A stretch of 28,946 nucleotides of DNA from JBAZWE01 sp041658605 (GCA_041658605.1 JBAZZU010000026.1:1-28946); one strand, 5' to 3'; positions 1-7,642 are shown, numbered from the stretch's first letter. Notes: generated by a model from the sequence alone, not told the origin. A program made the numbers and translations.

Positions 1-62
1 GTCATGCCCACATACAGCGTTCTTGAGCGATTCGCCATTATGTAAATGTAATAACTCTTCAT
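1..62 (-). CDS. GIY-YIG family endonuclease, N-terminal fragment cut by the window edge
   Basis: From the ATG at 60-62 the minus strand encodes a start MKSYYIYIMAN followed by RSRTLYVGM before the window ends. This is the typical opening of small stand-alone GIY-YIG nucleases (YhbQ/UPF0213-like), where the two core strands carry the GIY-like (YIYIM) and YIG-like (LYVGM) triplets. Only 20 codons are visible, so the catalytic Arg and Glu lie outside. A family member is normally about 80-100 residues and cleaves DNA through the GIY-YIG fold; the cellular role of these small proteins is poorly known. It lies 9 bases beyond the first unit of the repeat array, in the place where pheT would be expected after pheS. 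The short length is the main uncertainty. Confidence 0.72.
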   Translation of the reverse strand, partial: MKSYYIYIMANRSRTLYVGM

Positions 63-70
63 GAAAAGCA

Positions 71-238
71 GATTCCTCGTCGCTTCGCTCCTCGGAATGA
101 CAGACTATCTTCCATCTCCTGGATGATCCTTCGCCTTCGCTCCTCTGAATGACAAATCTCCAGGCTTACACTTCGCCTTCGCTCCTCGGAATGACAAATC
201 TCCGGGCTTACAATTCACTTTTGCTCCTCGGAATGACA
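71..238. repeat. Array of four related interspersed repeat units
   Basis: Four copies of a unit ending in CTCCTCGGAATGACA (one copy has T for G) lie at about 71-103, 121-154, 155-196 and 197-238. The last two are exact 42-base tandem periods that both begin AATCTCC. The shared core, CTTCGCTCCTCGGAATGACA, resembles the abundant GTCATTCYGAG-GCGAAG interspersed repeats found between genes in many bacterial genomes. A related inverted pair occurs at 7713-7773. No spacers of CRISPR type are present. Confidence 0.8.
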
Positions 239-250
239 TTCTGTCTTCCG

Positions 251-1318
251 CTAAAATTGTTTAATAAATCGCAGATCGTTGTCATAAAACATCCGCAGAT
301 CGGTCATGCCGTGTTTGAGCATGGCGATGCGCTCTACGCCCATGCCGAAGGCGAAGCCCTGCACTGTTTCCGGGTCGTAATCGACGAAACCGAAGACGTT
401 GGGGTCAACCATGCCGGCGCCTAGTATCTCCAGCCAGCCGCTGTTCTTGCAGGAACGGCAGCCGGAGCCGCCGCAGATCATGCAGGAGACATCCATCTCG
501 ACACTGGGCTCGGTGAAGGGGAAGAAATGCGGCCGCAGACGGATGACCCGGTCGGCGCCGAAGATCGCACGCATGAAAGTCTCGAGCGTGCCCTTGAGGT
601 CGGCCATCGTAATGTGCTCATCGACGGCCAGCCCTTCGATCTGGTGAAACATGGGCGTGTGGGTGGCGTCGGAATCGCGGCGATAGACGCGCCCGGGCAT
701 GATCGCGTAGATGGGAGGCTGCTCTTTCTCCATCAGCCGTATCTGCACCGGAGATGTATGAGTGCGGAGCAGTACGTCCTCCTTGCCCTCGACAAAAAAT
801 GTGTCGTGTGACGAACGCGCCGGATGGCCCTCGGGTGTGTTGAGGGCCGTAAAATTATAGTAGTCGGTCTCGACCTCGGGCCCCTCGGCGATGCGATATC
901 CGAGCCCGGCGAAGATATCCTCGATCTCCCACAGGGTCTGGTTGATGATGTGCAGATGTCCGGCGGTGAATGGTTCGCCGGGAAGGGTTATATCCACCTG
1001 CTCGGTGGCGAGGCGCCGTTCGAGCTCCCCGCCCTCCAGTTCCTTCTTGCGGTCGGCAAGCGCCTGCTCCAGCGCGGCGCGCGCCTGGTTGCCATACTTG
1101 CCGACGATCGGGCGCTCCTCAATCGACAGCTCGGGGATACTGCGCAGTAAAAGCGAAAGCCCGCTCTTGCGCCCGAGGTGTTTGACGCGCGCGGCCTCGA
1201 TGGCGTCGGAGTCGCGCGCCTCCTCGATGTCGGCGGCAGCTTCACCGAACATGGCCGCAAGCCCCTCGTGGGCTTTCAGTTCTTCAGCAAGCTTTTTATA
1301 TCTGCTTAAAATGGACAC
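251..1318 (-). CDS. pheS: Phenylalanine--tRNA ligase alpha subunit
   Basis: This cytoplasmic class II synthetase subunit charges tRNA-Phe as an alpha2beta2 enzyme with PheT. The 355-residue product has the N-terminal coiled-coil arm (about 1-90), then the catalytic core. Motif 2 is visible as YRRDSDATHTPMFHQIEG, the CGGSGCRSCKNSGWLEI stretch matches bacterial PheS, and motif 3 is GFAFGMGVERIAMLKHG near the C-terminus. The start is a GTG at 1318 without a clear Shine-Dalgarno; no better start lies close by. It is 147 bases downstream of the rRNA methyltransferase gene. It is unusual that pheT does not follow: the next 250 bases hold only repeats and a GIY-YIG gene start, so the beta subunit must be encoded elsewhere or beyond an insertion. 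Confidence 0.96.
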   Translation of the reverse strand: MSILSRYKKLAEELKAHEGLAAMFGEAAADIEEARDSDAIEAARVKHLGRKSGLSLLLRSIPELSIEERPIVGKYGNQARAALEQALADRKKELEGGELERRLATEQVDITLPGEPFTAGHLHIINQTLWEIEDIFAGLGYRIAEGPEVETDYYNFTALNTPEGHPARSSHDTFFVEGKEDVLLRTHTSPVQIRLMEKEQPPIYAIMPGRVYRRDSDATHTPMFHQIEGLAVDEHITMADLKGTLETFMRAIFGADRVIRLRPHFFPFTEPSVEMDVSCMICGGSGCRSCKNSGWLEILGAGMVDPNVFGFVDYDPETVQGFAFGMGVERIAMLKHGMTDLRMFYDNDLRFIKQF

Positions 1319-1465
1319 TTATATAAGACACCATGTCTGTTCGATGTGGACATTTCGGTATTAATTCTCAGGCGCTTCGATAAAACCTTGCCACGGACTT
1401 CCGAATCATTCGAAACTCTAGCACTTACGCGGTCATGCTTCCAGAATCCACAGCCTGAGGCGCGC

Positions 1466-2344
1466 TCAGTCAGGGTTCCCCGACCTCTGCCTGAACGCCT
1501 CGTATAAGATCACGGTACCCGCCATCGCCACGTTGATCGACTCGGTCTCTTCCAGTTGGGGGATATGGACTGTCTCTACCGCGGCGTCGGTCAGACGGTG
1601 CGGCACGCCCTCGCGCTCGGAGCCCATCACCAGTACGAAAGTTCCAGCCAGCGCCGCTTCCCAGACAGGCACCCCGGCGTGCGCGTCGGCGCAGACTACC
1701 GGTATCTCCGCCTGCTCGGCCCACGAGACGAGGCTTTCCGGATTTACCGTAAGAAATATTGGAAGCTGGAAAATGGCGCCCATCGTGGCGCGAAGCGCTT
1801 TTGGCGCGTAGGGATCGGCGGTCTGCGGACCCATGACGACGGCAGAAACACCGAGCGCTTTCGCGGACCGCATCATGCTGCCGACATTGCCGGGATCTGC
1901 GGCGCCTGCAAGATAGAGAAGCGGGCCCGACGACATGCCATCATCGACCGCAACGCCATTCCCCGGATCCGCACCCGCCGCGCCCAGACCCGCCGGAAAC
2001 TTGCGGTCAAGCATCTCGAACGCTGCGATCACGCGCGAACCGCTTCCCAGCTCTGAAAGCTTGTCCATCACGGCCCGGCTGCAGGAATAGATATCCGTTG
2101 GCGCTGTCTGCGGCGTCGGTCGTGTCGTCAGCAGACGCTGCGCGTCCTCACCCGAAAGCAGGTCCTCGTAATCTTCCAGCACAAAGACCTGCCGTGGAAC
2201 GATGCCGCGCGCGAGCGCCGCATCCAGCAGGTCTTCTCCCTCAACAAGGAAAAGGCGGCTGTGATAGCGGTGACGTTTCCGCTTCAGCCGCGCCGCCTCC
2301 TTGATTATGGCGTTGCTTGTGCTTGAGATTCTCCTGGGATTCAC
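1466..2344 (-). CDS. TrmH/SpoU family rRNA 2'-O-methyltransferase
   Basis: The protein is a SPOUT methyltransferase that would transfer a methyl group from SAM to a ribose 2'-OH in rRNA or tRNA. The N-terminal ~90 residues look like the RNA substrate-binding domain (MNPRRISSTSNAIIKEAARL, then FLVEGEDLLDAAL). The C-terminal half has the three knot motifs: DPGNVGSMMRSAKALG with the catalytic Asn and Arg, VLVMGSEREGVP, and ETESINVAMAGTVILYEAF. A Gly/Ala-rich linker (about 120-145) joins the domains. The start is GTG with GAGG 7 bases upstream. It begins 19 bases after rplT, and its place between rplT and pheS is common in Gram-positive bacteria, so it probably belongs to the infC operon. The exact target nucleotide cannot be read from the sequence. 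Confidence 0.9.
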   Translation of the reverse strand: MNPRRISSTSNAIIKEAARLKRKRHRYHSRLFLVEGEDLLDAALARGIVPRQVFVLEDYEDLLSGEDAQRLLTTRPTPQTAPTDIYSCSRAVMDKLSELGSGSRVIAAFEMLDRKFPAGLGAAGADPGNGVAVDDGMSSGPLLYLAGAADPGNVGSMMRSAKALGVSAVVMGPQTADPYAPKALRATMGAIFQLPIFLTVNPESLVSWAEQAEIPVVCADAHAGVPVWEAALAGTFVLVMGSEREGVPHRLTDAAVETVHIPQLEETESINVAMAGTVILYEAFRQRSGNPD

Positions 2345-2363
2345 CCTTCGGCCTCGGCAGCCG

Positions 2364-2723
2364 TCAGGCTGCCAGCGCCGCCTTGGCCTGCTCGGCCAGG
2401 CTGGAGAACATGGCCGGATCGGTTACCGCCAGGTCAGCCAGCACCTTGCGGTTAAGTTCGATCTCAGCCTCTTTCAGTCCGTGCATGAACTGGTTGTACG
2501 ACAGTCCGTTCATCCTTGCTCCGGCGTTGATGCGCGTGATCCACAGGCGGCGGAAATCGCGCTTGCGGACCCGCCTGTCACGGTAAGCGTAGTTTAAAGA
2601 ACGGCTTACCTGTTCTTTGGCGCGCTTGTAACTTGAATGTTTTGTACCCCGGTAACCCTTTGCTTCTGCTAATACCTTACGCCGCTTCTTGCGGGCGTGT
2701 ACACTTCTTTTGACTCGCGGCAT
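2364..2723 (-). CDS. rplT: 50S ribosomal protein L20
   Basis: The 119-residue basic protein is full length and strongly conserved: MPRVKRSVHARKKRRKVL at the N-terminus, KGYRGTKHSSYKRAKEQV, and LWITRINAGARMNGLSYNQF in the middle. L20 binds 23S rRNA early in 50S assembly and, in Bacillus and E. coli, also represses its own operon by binding the leader mRNA. It sits 19 bases after rpmI in the conserved infC-rpmI-rplT cluster. An AGGAG lies 10 bases before the ATG. Confidence 0.98.
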   Translation of the reverse strand: MPRVKRSVHARKKRRKVLAEAKGYRGTKHSSYKRAKEQVSRSLNYAYRDRRVRKRDFRRLWITRINAGARMNGLSYNQFMHGLKEAEIELNRKVLADLAVTDPAMFSSLAEQAKAALAA

Positions 2724-2742
2724 TGAAATTCAGCTCCTAACG

Positions 2743-2940
2743 CTACCTCTTGCCCAGCAAACGGGACGCTCCGCGCACATCTGCGGGACTGACATCCTTG
2801 CTCTTGCGGAAACCACGCTTCCGCTTCGGGCTCTTCTTTTCCAGGATATGACTCTTGAATGCGCTGCGGCGTTTCAGTTTACCCGAAGAGGTAAACTTGA
2901 ATCGCTTGGCGGCGCCACGATGAGTCTTCATCTTTGGCAT
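2743..2940 (-). CDS. rpmI: 50S ribosomal protein L35
   Basis: This 65-residue, very basic protein has the L35 signature MPKMKTHRGAAKRFKFTSSG, followed by KLKRRSAFKSHILEKKSPKRKR. It is the normal length for the family and is a late-assembling part of the large subunit. It lies between infC (51 bases upstream) and rplT (19 bases downstream), as in most bacteria. AAGGA lies 7-8 bases before the ATG. Confidence 0.98.
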   Translation of the reverse strand: MPKMKTHRGAAKRFKFTSSGKLKRRSAFKSHILEKKSPKRKRGFRKSKDVSPADVRGASRLLGKR

Positions 2941-2991
2941 AGGCCGTCCTTTCGGTTATGAACTTGCTCTCGCTATTAAACAGGGCTGCTG

Positions 2992-3492
2992 TTACTTGAC
3001 GGGTGCGAGGACCATGACCATGTTCCTGCCGTCGAGGTTCGGCTGGGATTCGATTACTCCCAGTTCCACGACATCCTCCGCCAGGCGGCGCAGCAGTTCC
3101 TCACCCTTCTTCGGATGAACCACTTCGCGCCCGCGGAACATGATCGTCACCTTGACCTTGTCCTTCTTCTTGAGAAAACGCTCAACGTGACCACGTTTTG
3201 TCATGTAGTCATGATTCCCGATCTTGGGCCGGAGTTTTATCTCCTTGACCACGATCGTCGACTGATGCTTGCGTGCCTGCTTGGCCTTCTGCTCCAGCTC
3301 GTACTTGTACTTGCTGTAGTCGAGCACCCTGCAGACCGGTGGGTCTGCTTCGGGGGCGATCTCGACCAGGTCGAGCCCGTGCTTGATGGCGATATCCATC
3401 GCCTCATCGCGGGTCTTGATCCCGACCTGCTCTCCATCCGGACCGATCAGCCTTACATTTGCAACCCTGATAGCTTCATTTATCCGAGTCAG
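2992..3492 (-). CDS. infC: Translation initiation factor IF-3, with a non-canonical start codon
   Basis: IF-3 binds the 30S subunit, blocks 50S joining and checks the start codon and initiator tRNA. The coding similarity clearly starts upstream of the first ATG (3399): the same frame reads RINEAIRVANVRLIGPDGEQ, the conserved N-domain, from 3486 down. The rest is typical (DLVEIAPEADPPVCRVLDYS, IVVKEIKLRPKIGNHDY, VTIMFRGREVVHP, DGRNMVMVLAP). Between the in-frame stop at 3574-3576 and 3399 there is no ATG, GTG or TTG. I place the start at CTG 3490-3492, giving 166 residues, close to actinobacterial IF-3; ATA at 3481-3483 is the alternative. Rare starts on infC are known from E. coli (AUU), where IF-3 discriminates against its own mRNA. 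The strong GGAAGGAGGTG at 3530-3540 is about 40 bases upstream of the CTG, which is hard to reconcile with that start. Confidence 0.85.
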   Translation of the reverse strand: MTRINEAIRVANVRLIGPDGEQVGIKTRDEAMDIAIKHGLDLVEIAPEADPPVCRVLDYSKYKYELEQKAKQARKHQSTIVVKEIKLRPKIGNHDYMTKRGHVERFLKKKDKVKVTIMFRGREVVHPKKGEELLRRLAEDVVELGVIESQPNLDGRNMVMVLAPVK

Positions 3493-3503
3493 ATCCCTGA
3501 CTC
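3486..3503 (-). promoter_or_regulatory. infC: Perfect hairpin over the infC translation start
   Basis: On the minus strand GAGTCAG, loop GGAT, then CTGACTC form a 7-bp perfect stem. The 3' arm begins with the CTG proposed as the infC start, and the ATA alternative lies 2 bases past the stem. The structure could sequester or present the initiation site, giving translational control. That role is inferred; the pairing is seen directly. Confidence 0.6.
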
Positions 3504-3540
3504 TGGGCTTATAGTGTGCGACCGGCGAACACCTCCTTCC

Positions 3541-3779
3541 AGATTTGTTTGGCGGCGGTATCTCGACCGCCCGTCATTTATTCATTCCCAACGCAAAAAA
3601 GGTACCCGAAGGCACCCTTTCAAAACCACGAATTCCATGCCGGAACCGTTTCCGGACCTGAAACCTCATATGGCGTTACCTGCAAGCTCATTAAGTTGGC
3701 GCGGTAAAAACTTCGAAACCGCAGCACAGCCGGCAGGTGAGAAGCGGGTGCTTCCTCTTTATGCACGGGAGAAAGTATA
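3541..3779 (-). promoter_or_regulatory. Structured leader region of the infC operon
   Basis: The ~240 bases between the putative promoter and the infC ribosome-binding site carry no gene. In order of transcription they hold a hairpin GAAGC/GCTTC near 3743-3756, a hairpin CCGGAA/TTCCGG near 3640-3656, and the terminator-like hairpin at 3598-3620. In Bacillota an L20-responsive leader in this position controls transcription attenuation. I do not see a convincing match to that motif, so the ligand is unknown. Confidence 0.5.
3598..3620 (-). terminator. Intrinsic terminator or attenuator in the infC leader
   Basis: On the minus strand GGTGCC, loop TTCG, GGTACC form a stem with one G-U pair, extended by AAAG pairing into the following run of six T. 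It lies about 60 bases upstream of the infC ribosome-binding site and downstream of the leader promoter. It is therefore placed either to end read-through from nadE or to act as an attenuator for infC-rpmI-rplT. Confidence 0.8.
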
Positions 3780-3803
3780 GCGGAGATGCGTGTTAAACAG
3801 CAA
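3774..3803 (-). promoter_or_regulatory. Putative sigma70-type promoter for the infC operon
   Basis: A -10 TATACT (3774-3779, five of six consensus bases) lies 18 bases from a weak -35 TTGCTG (3798-3803). It sits just past the nadE stop and before the structured infC leader. The position makes sense, but the -35 matches only three bases. Confidence 0.4.
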
Positions 3804-3829
3804 ATCCGAAGTCGGACATCCCGACGATT

Positions 3830-5629
3830 CTATGCCCCGAAGCGGTTAGTTATCGGAAAACGCCGGTCCTTGCCGAAGGCGCGTGAGGTTATCTTGATAC
3901 CGGGCGGCGCCTGGCGGCGCTTGTACTCGTTGCGGTCGATCATGCGGGTGATTCGCGCCACCGTCTTCTGATCCAGCCCGGCCGCCACCATCTCCTCGAC
4001 GCTGCGGTCGTACTCCACGTATTCCTCGATGATGCGGTCGAGTATCTCGTAGGGCGGCAGCGTATCCTGGTCTTTCTGGTCGGGCGCGAGCTCGGCGCTG
4101 GGCGCCCGCTCGATGATGCTCGCAGGGATGATCTCCTCACCCTGCGCATTGCGCCAGCGGCAAAGTTCGTAAACGATGGTTTTCGGCACGTCCTTGATGA
4201 CCGCAAAACCGCCGGCCATGTCGCCGTAGAGCGTGGCGTAGCCGACGCTCATCTCACTCTTGTTGCCGGTGGTCAGCACCAGCCAGCCGAACTTGTTGGA
4301 GAGCGCCATCAGCAGGTTACCGCGGATGCGCGCCTGCAGGTTCTCTTCTGTGGTATCAGGCTTACTGCCAGTGAATTGCGGCTCGAGGGTTTCCAGATAT
4401 TGCATGAAGAGCGGCTCTATCGGAATGTGGCGGAACTCGATCCCCAGCTTTTTGGCCATCGCTTCAGCATCATCGTGTGTGCCGTCCGAGGTATAGCGTG
4501 AGGGCATCGAAACGCCCACGACATTCTCTTTGCCGAGCGCATCGACGGCGACCGCGGCGACCAGCGAGGAATCTATGCCGCCGGAAAGGCCGATCAGGAC
4601 GCGTTTGAAGCTGTTCTTGCGCACGTAATCACCGACACCGACGACCAGCGCGCGATAGATCTCGGCAAGGCCTGATAACGCCTCGGGAAGATGTTGCTGG
4701 GTGTGCACTGACGCAGTCCCGGTCACGGAGTTCGCTTCGCTCCTGACGCTCTCCATGCGCCAGCCCTCAGTGACATCTTCAAGCTCCTTGCCAAGCAGAG
4801 GCCCGATGGAGAACAGGTCGACGGGCCCGGGATGCCTTTTCCGCATATCGTCAAGCCGGCCCATGCTGTCGCGGTGCCGTGAATTGCTGACCTCTTCGAA
4901 ATCGATATCCACGACGACCATGTCCTCCTCGAAGCTGGCGCCGCGCGCGAGCAGCCTGCCGTGCTCGTCATAGACGAGGCTGTTGCCGTCAAAAACCAGC
5001 TCGTCCTGGCCGCCGACCATGTTCACCAGCGCCACGGGAGTGATATAGTCGCGCGCGCGCGTCTCGAGCATCTCCTCGCGGCTGCGAGTGCGGCCGGTAC
5101 GGTACGGTGAAGCGGAAAGATTGATGATGAGCGAAGCGCCGGCCGCGACCTGGGAACCGATCGGCTCATCCGGATACCAGATGTCCTCGCAGATATTGAT
5201 TCCGACAAGCCTGCCGTCCATATCAAGCAGCACCGGGCGCGTGCCGGCGCTGAAATAGCGGAACTCGTCGAATACGCCGTAGTTCGGCAGCCGCATCTTG
5301 TGACAGATGCCGGCGATTTTCCCATTTGACAATATTGCCGCGGCGTTATGGATGTCCCCCGCGTGGCTGTCAAGGAATCCGGCTACGACTACGATATTGC
5401 GGGCGTGGTGACAAAGGTCGTCGAGAGCCGCCATGTTCGCGGCGAGAAAATCAGGATTGAATGTGAGGTCTTCGGGAGGATATCCAGTAAGGGCAAGCTC
5501 GGGAAACACGACGATATCCGCACCCCCGGCTTTCGCCTGATCGATCCCGGCCGCGATGATGGCCTTGTTTCCGGCAAAATCCCCGACCGTCGGGTTTATC
5601 TGCGCCAGTGCCAGGCGGATGGTGTTCAT
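3830..5629 (-). CDS. nadE: Glutamine-dependent NAD+ synthetase
   Basis: The enzyme makes NAD+ from deamido-NAD+ with ATP, using ammonia released from glutamine. The N-terminal nitrilase-type amidase domain (about 1-270) shows the full triad: Glu44 in FPELALTGYPPEDL, Lys111 in CHKMRLPNYGVFDE and Cys147 in INICEDIW. The C-terminal synthetase domain (about 315-599) has the ATP-pyrophosphatase P-loop SGGIDSS at 349-355 and the conserved TGNKSEMSVGYATLYGDMAGG. At 599 residues it is a usual two-domain length. It lies between thrS and infC, genes that are often neighbours, so it looks like an insertion into that cluster. A hairpin directly before its ATG may control translation. Confidence 0.95.
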   Translation of the reverse strand: MNTIRLALAQINPTVGDFAGNKAIIAAGIDQAKAGGADIVVFPELALTGYPPEDLTFNPDFLAANMAALDDLCHHARNIVVVAGFLDSHAGDIHNAAAILSNGKIAGICHKMRLPNYGVFDEFRYFSAGTRPVLLDMDGRLVGINICEDIWYPDEPIGSQVAAGASLIINLSASPYRTGRTRSREEMLETRARDYITPVALVNMVGGQDELVFDGNSLVYDEHGRLLARGASFEEDMVVVDIDFEEVSNSRHRDSMGRLDDMRKRHPGPVDLFSIGPLLGKELEDVTEGWRMESVRSEANSVTGTASVHTQQHLPEALSGLAEIYRALVVGVGDYVRKNSFKRVLIGLSGGIDSSLVAAVAVDALGKENVVGVSMPSRYTSDGTHDDAEAMAKKLGIEFRHIPIEPLFMQYLETLEPQFTGSKPDTTEENLQARIRGNLLMALSNKFGWLVLTTGNKSEMSVGYATLYGDMAGGFAVIKDVPKTIVYELCRWRNAQGEEIIPASIIERAPSAELAPDQKDQDTLPPYEILDRIIEEYVEYDRSVEEMVAAGLDQKTVARITRMIDRNEYKRRQAPPGIKITSRAFGKDRRFPITNRFGA

Positions 5630-5634
5630 AAAAA

Positions 5635-5653
5635 CTCAATCCCTTCGATTGAG
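5635..5653 (-). promoter_or_regulatory. Hairpin plus T5 run at the nadE ribosome-binding site
   Basis: On the minus strand CTCAATC, loop GAAGG, GATTGAG form a 7-bp stem, followed at once by TTTTT and the nadE ATG. The only Shine-Dalgarno-like bases (AAGG, GGGAT) are in the loop and the 3' arm. It looks like a small intrinsic terminator and also like an RBS-masking hairpin. A second hairpin, GTCCCC/GGGGAC, lies about 25 bases upstream. Confidence 0.5.
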
Positions 5654-5707
5654 ATTCCCGGACTCAAAACTTGTCCCCGGTGTATAGGGGACCGACCATT
5701 CAGATGA

Positions 5708-7612
5708 TCAGGATTTATCCTCGATCTGCTTCTGCAGCTGTGCCGCGAGTTCCTCCACCGTCTTCGAGCCGAGGTCGCCCTCAGCGTAGGAACGAACCGA
5801 GACCGTGCCCGCTTCGGATTCCTGGTCACCGACGACCAGCATGTAGGGGACCTTCTGCATCTCGGCGTCGCGGATCTTCCTGCCGACTGACTCCTTGCGG
5901 TCATCGACATCGACCCTGATACCCTGTGAGACCAGGTTGGCCGCGACCTGTGCCGCATAATCATTGTGCCGGTCGGCGATCGGCAACAGTCCAACCTGCA
6001 CCGGCGCGAACCATAACGGGAATGCGCCCGCGTAATGTTCGATCAGGCAGCCGATGAACCTCTCCAGGGAACCCAGCAGCGCCCGGTGGATCATGATCGG
6101 ACGGTGCTCGGAGTTGTCCTCACCTATGTATGTGACATCGAAACGCTCGGGCAGGTTGAAGTCCACCTGGATCGTCGTGCATTGCCATGCGCGCCCGATC
6201 GCGTCGCGTATCTTCATGTCGATCTTGGGCCCGTAAAAGACGCCCTCGCCCGGATCCAGCTCGTATGCCAGGTCAACCTCTTCCAGCGCCGCTTTCAGCG
6301 CCGCGGTCGCCTGCTCCCAGTGCTCGTCGCTGCCAACCGATTTCTCGGGCCTCGTCGAGAGGTAGACCTCGTAATCGTCGAAGCCGAACGTCTTCAGCAT
6401 ATACAGCACGAACTTGATAACGCTGACGATCTCGTCCTGCAGCTGGTCGGGTCGCACGAACAGATGGGCGTCATCCTGGGTGAAACCGCGCACCCTCAGC
6501 AGGCCGTGCAGGACGCCGCTGCGTTCGTAGCGGTAGACGGTTCCGAGCTCGGCCCAGCGTATCGGCAGCTCGCGATAAGAGCGGGTGCGTGAGTTATAAA
6601 TCTTGATGTGCCCCGGGCAGTTCATCGGTTTGACGATGTATTCCTGCCCGTCGATATCCATGGGCGAATACATGTTCTCGCGGTAGAAGTCCCAGTGCCC
6701 GGAAGTCTTCCAGAGCTGCGAACTGGCGATATGCGGGATCATGACCATCTCGTAGCCGTTTGCCAGGTGGGCGTCCCGCCAGAAGTCCTCGATGATCTTG
6801 CGCATGAGCGCGCCCTTCGGATGCCAGAGCGGCAGGCCGGCGCCGACTTCATCATCGATATGGAACAGGTCAAGCTGCTTCCCCAGCAGGCGGTGGTCGC
6901 GGCGCTCGGCTTCCTTAAGCCGTTCGAGATACTCATCCAGCAGTTTCTGGGAAGGAAAGACCGTGCCGTAAATTCTCGTCAGCATCCTGTTCTTCTCGTC
7001 GCCCCGCCAGTACGCACCAGCAACGGAGAGTAATTTGAAAGCCTTGATGCGCCCTGCGTCTGGCAGATGCGGACCGCGGCAAAGGTCGGTGAAGCCACGG
7101 ATCGTATAGAAGCTCGGTGTCTCGTCCAGCGGCAGTTCCGCCAGCAGTTCCTGTTTGAAGGGCTGGGCGCCGAACGTCTCCGCCCCGTCTCCGCGGCTGA
7201 GCTCGTGCCGCCTGAACTGCGGCTTCGCCTTGATGATCTCCTTCATCTTCTTTTCGATCACAGGGAAATCCGCATCCGAGATCGGCGCGGGCAGGAGAAA
7301 ATCGTAATAGAAACCATCGGCGATTGCCGGACCGATACCGAGTTTCGTACCCGGATAGAGTTCCATGATCGCATCCGCGAGGACGTGTGAGGTACTATGC
7401 CTGAGGATTTCCAGGCCTTCGGGAGAGTCTCCGGTGATTATGCCGATGCTGTCGCCGTCATTGAGGCTGCATGACAAATCCACCGGATCACCATTGACCT
7501 TAGCGGCGACCGCGGCCTTTGCCAGCCTGCTGCCGATGGCGGACGCCGCGTCAAACGCCGTAGCGTCGTCGGCGAGTTCGATTGTGCTGTTATCAGGAAG
7601 TCTTACTTTCAT
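5708..7612 (-). CDS. thrS: Threonine--tRNA ligase
   Basis: This class II synthetase of 634 residues charges tRNA-Thr. It has the N-terminal TGS domain (about 1-60, MKVRLPDNSTIELADDATAF), the editing domain with HSTSH at 72-76, then the catalytic core with VKPMNCPGHIKIYNSRTRSY, motif 2 (RYERSGVLHGLLRVRGFTQDDAH) split by normal spacing, and motif 3 IHRALLGSLERFIGCLIEH. The C-terminal anticodon-binding domain starts with FPLWFAPVQVGLLPI. The ATG follows GGGTGG at a 7-base spacing. It is the first gene of the block that continues with nadE and infC. Confidence 0.97.
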   Translation of the reverse strand: MKVRLPDNSTIELADDATAFDAASAIGSRLAKAAVAAKVNGDPVDLSCSLNDGDSIGIITGDSPEGLEILRHSTSHVLADAIMELYPGTKLGIGPAIADGFYYDFLLPAPISDADFPVIEKKMKEIIKAKPQFRRHELSRGDGAETFGAQPFKQELLAELPLDETPSFYTIRGFTDLCRGPHLPDAGRIKAFKLLSVAGAYWRGDEKNRMLTRIYGTVFPSQKLLDEYLERLKEAERRDHRLLGKQLDLFHIDDEVGAGLPLWHPKGALMRKIIEDFWRDAHLANGYEMVMIPHIASSQLWKTSGHWDFYRENMYSPMDIDGQEYIVKPMNCPGHIKIYNSRTRSYRELPIRWAELGTVYRYERSGVLHGLLRVRGFTQDDAHLFVRPDQLQDEIVSVIKFVLYMLKTFGFDDYEVYLSTRPEKSVGSDEHWEQATAALKAALEEVDLAYELDPGEGVFYGPKIDMKIRDAIGRAWQCTTIQVDFNLPERFDVTYIGEDNSEHRPIMIHRALLGSLERFIGCLIEHYAGAFPLWFAPVQVGLLPIADRHNDYAAQVAANLVSQGIRVDVDDRKESVGRKIRDAEMQKVPYMLVVGDQESEAGTVSVRSYAEGDLGSKTVEELAAQLQKQIEDKS

Positions 7613-7642
7613 GCAAAAACCACCCGGAAAATATCTTCATTT

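Noticed and set aside
155..238. CRISPR array from the tandem 42-base units
   Set aside because: The units are directly adjacent and similar over their whole length, with no unique spacers and no cas genes.
2992..3399. infC starting at the first ATG (135 residues)
   Set aside because: The conserved IF-3 N-terminal block is encoded in frame upstream, so this start would remove half of the N-domain.
3115..3780. 221-residue plus-strand frame over infC and its leader
   Set aside because: It covers the conserved IF-3 codons in antisense and has no similarity of its own.
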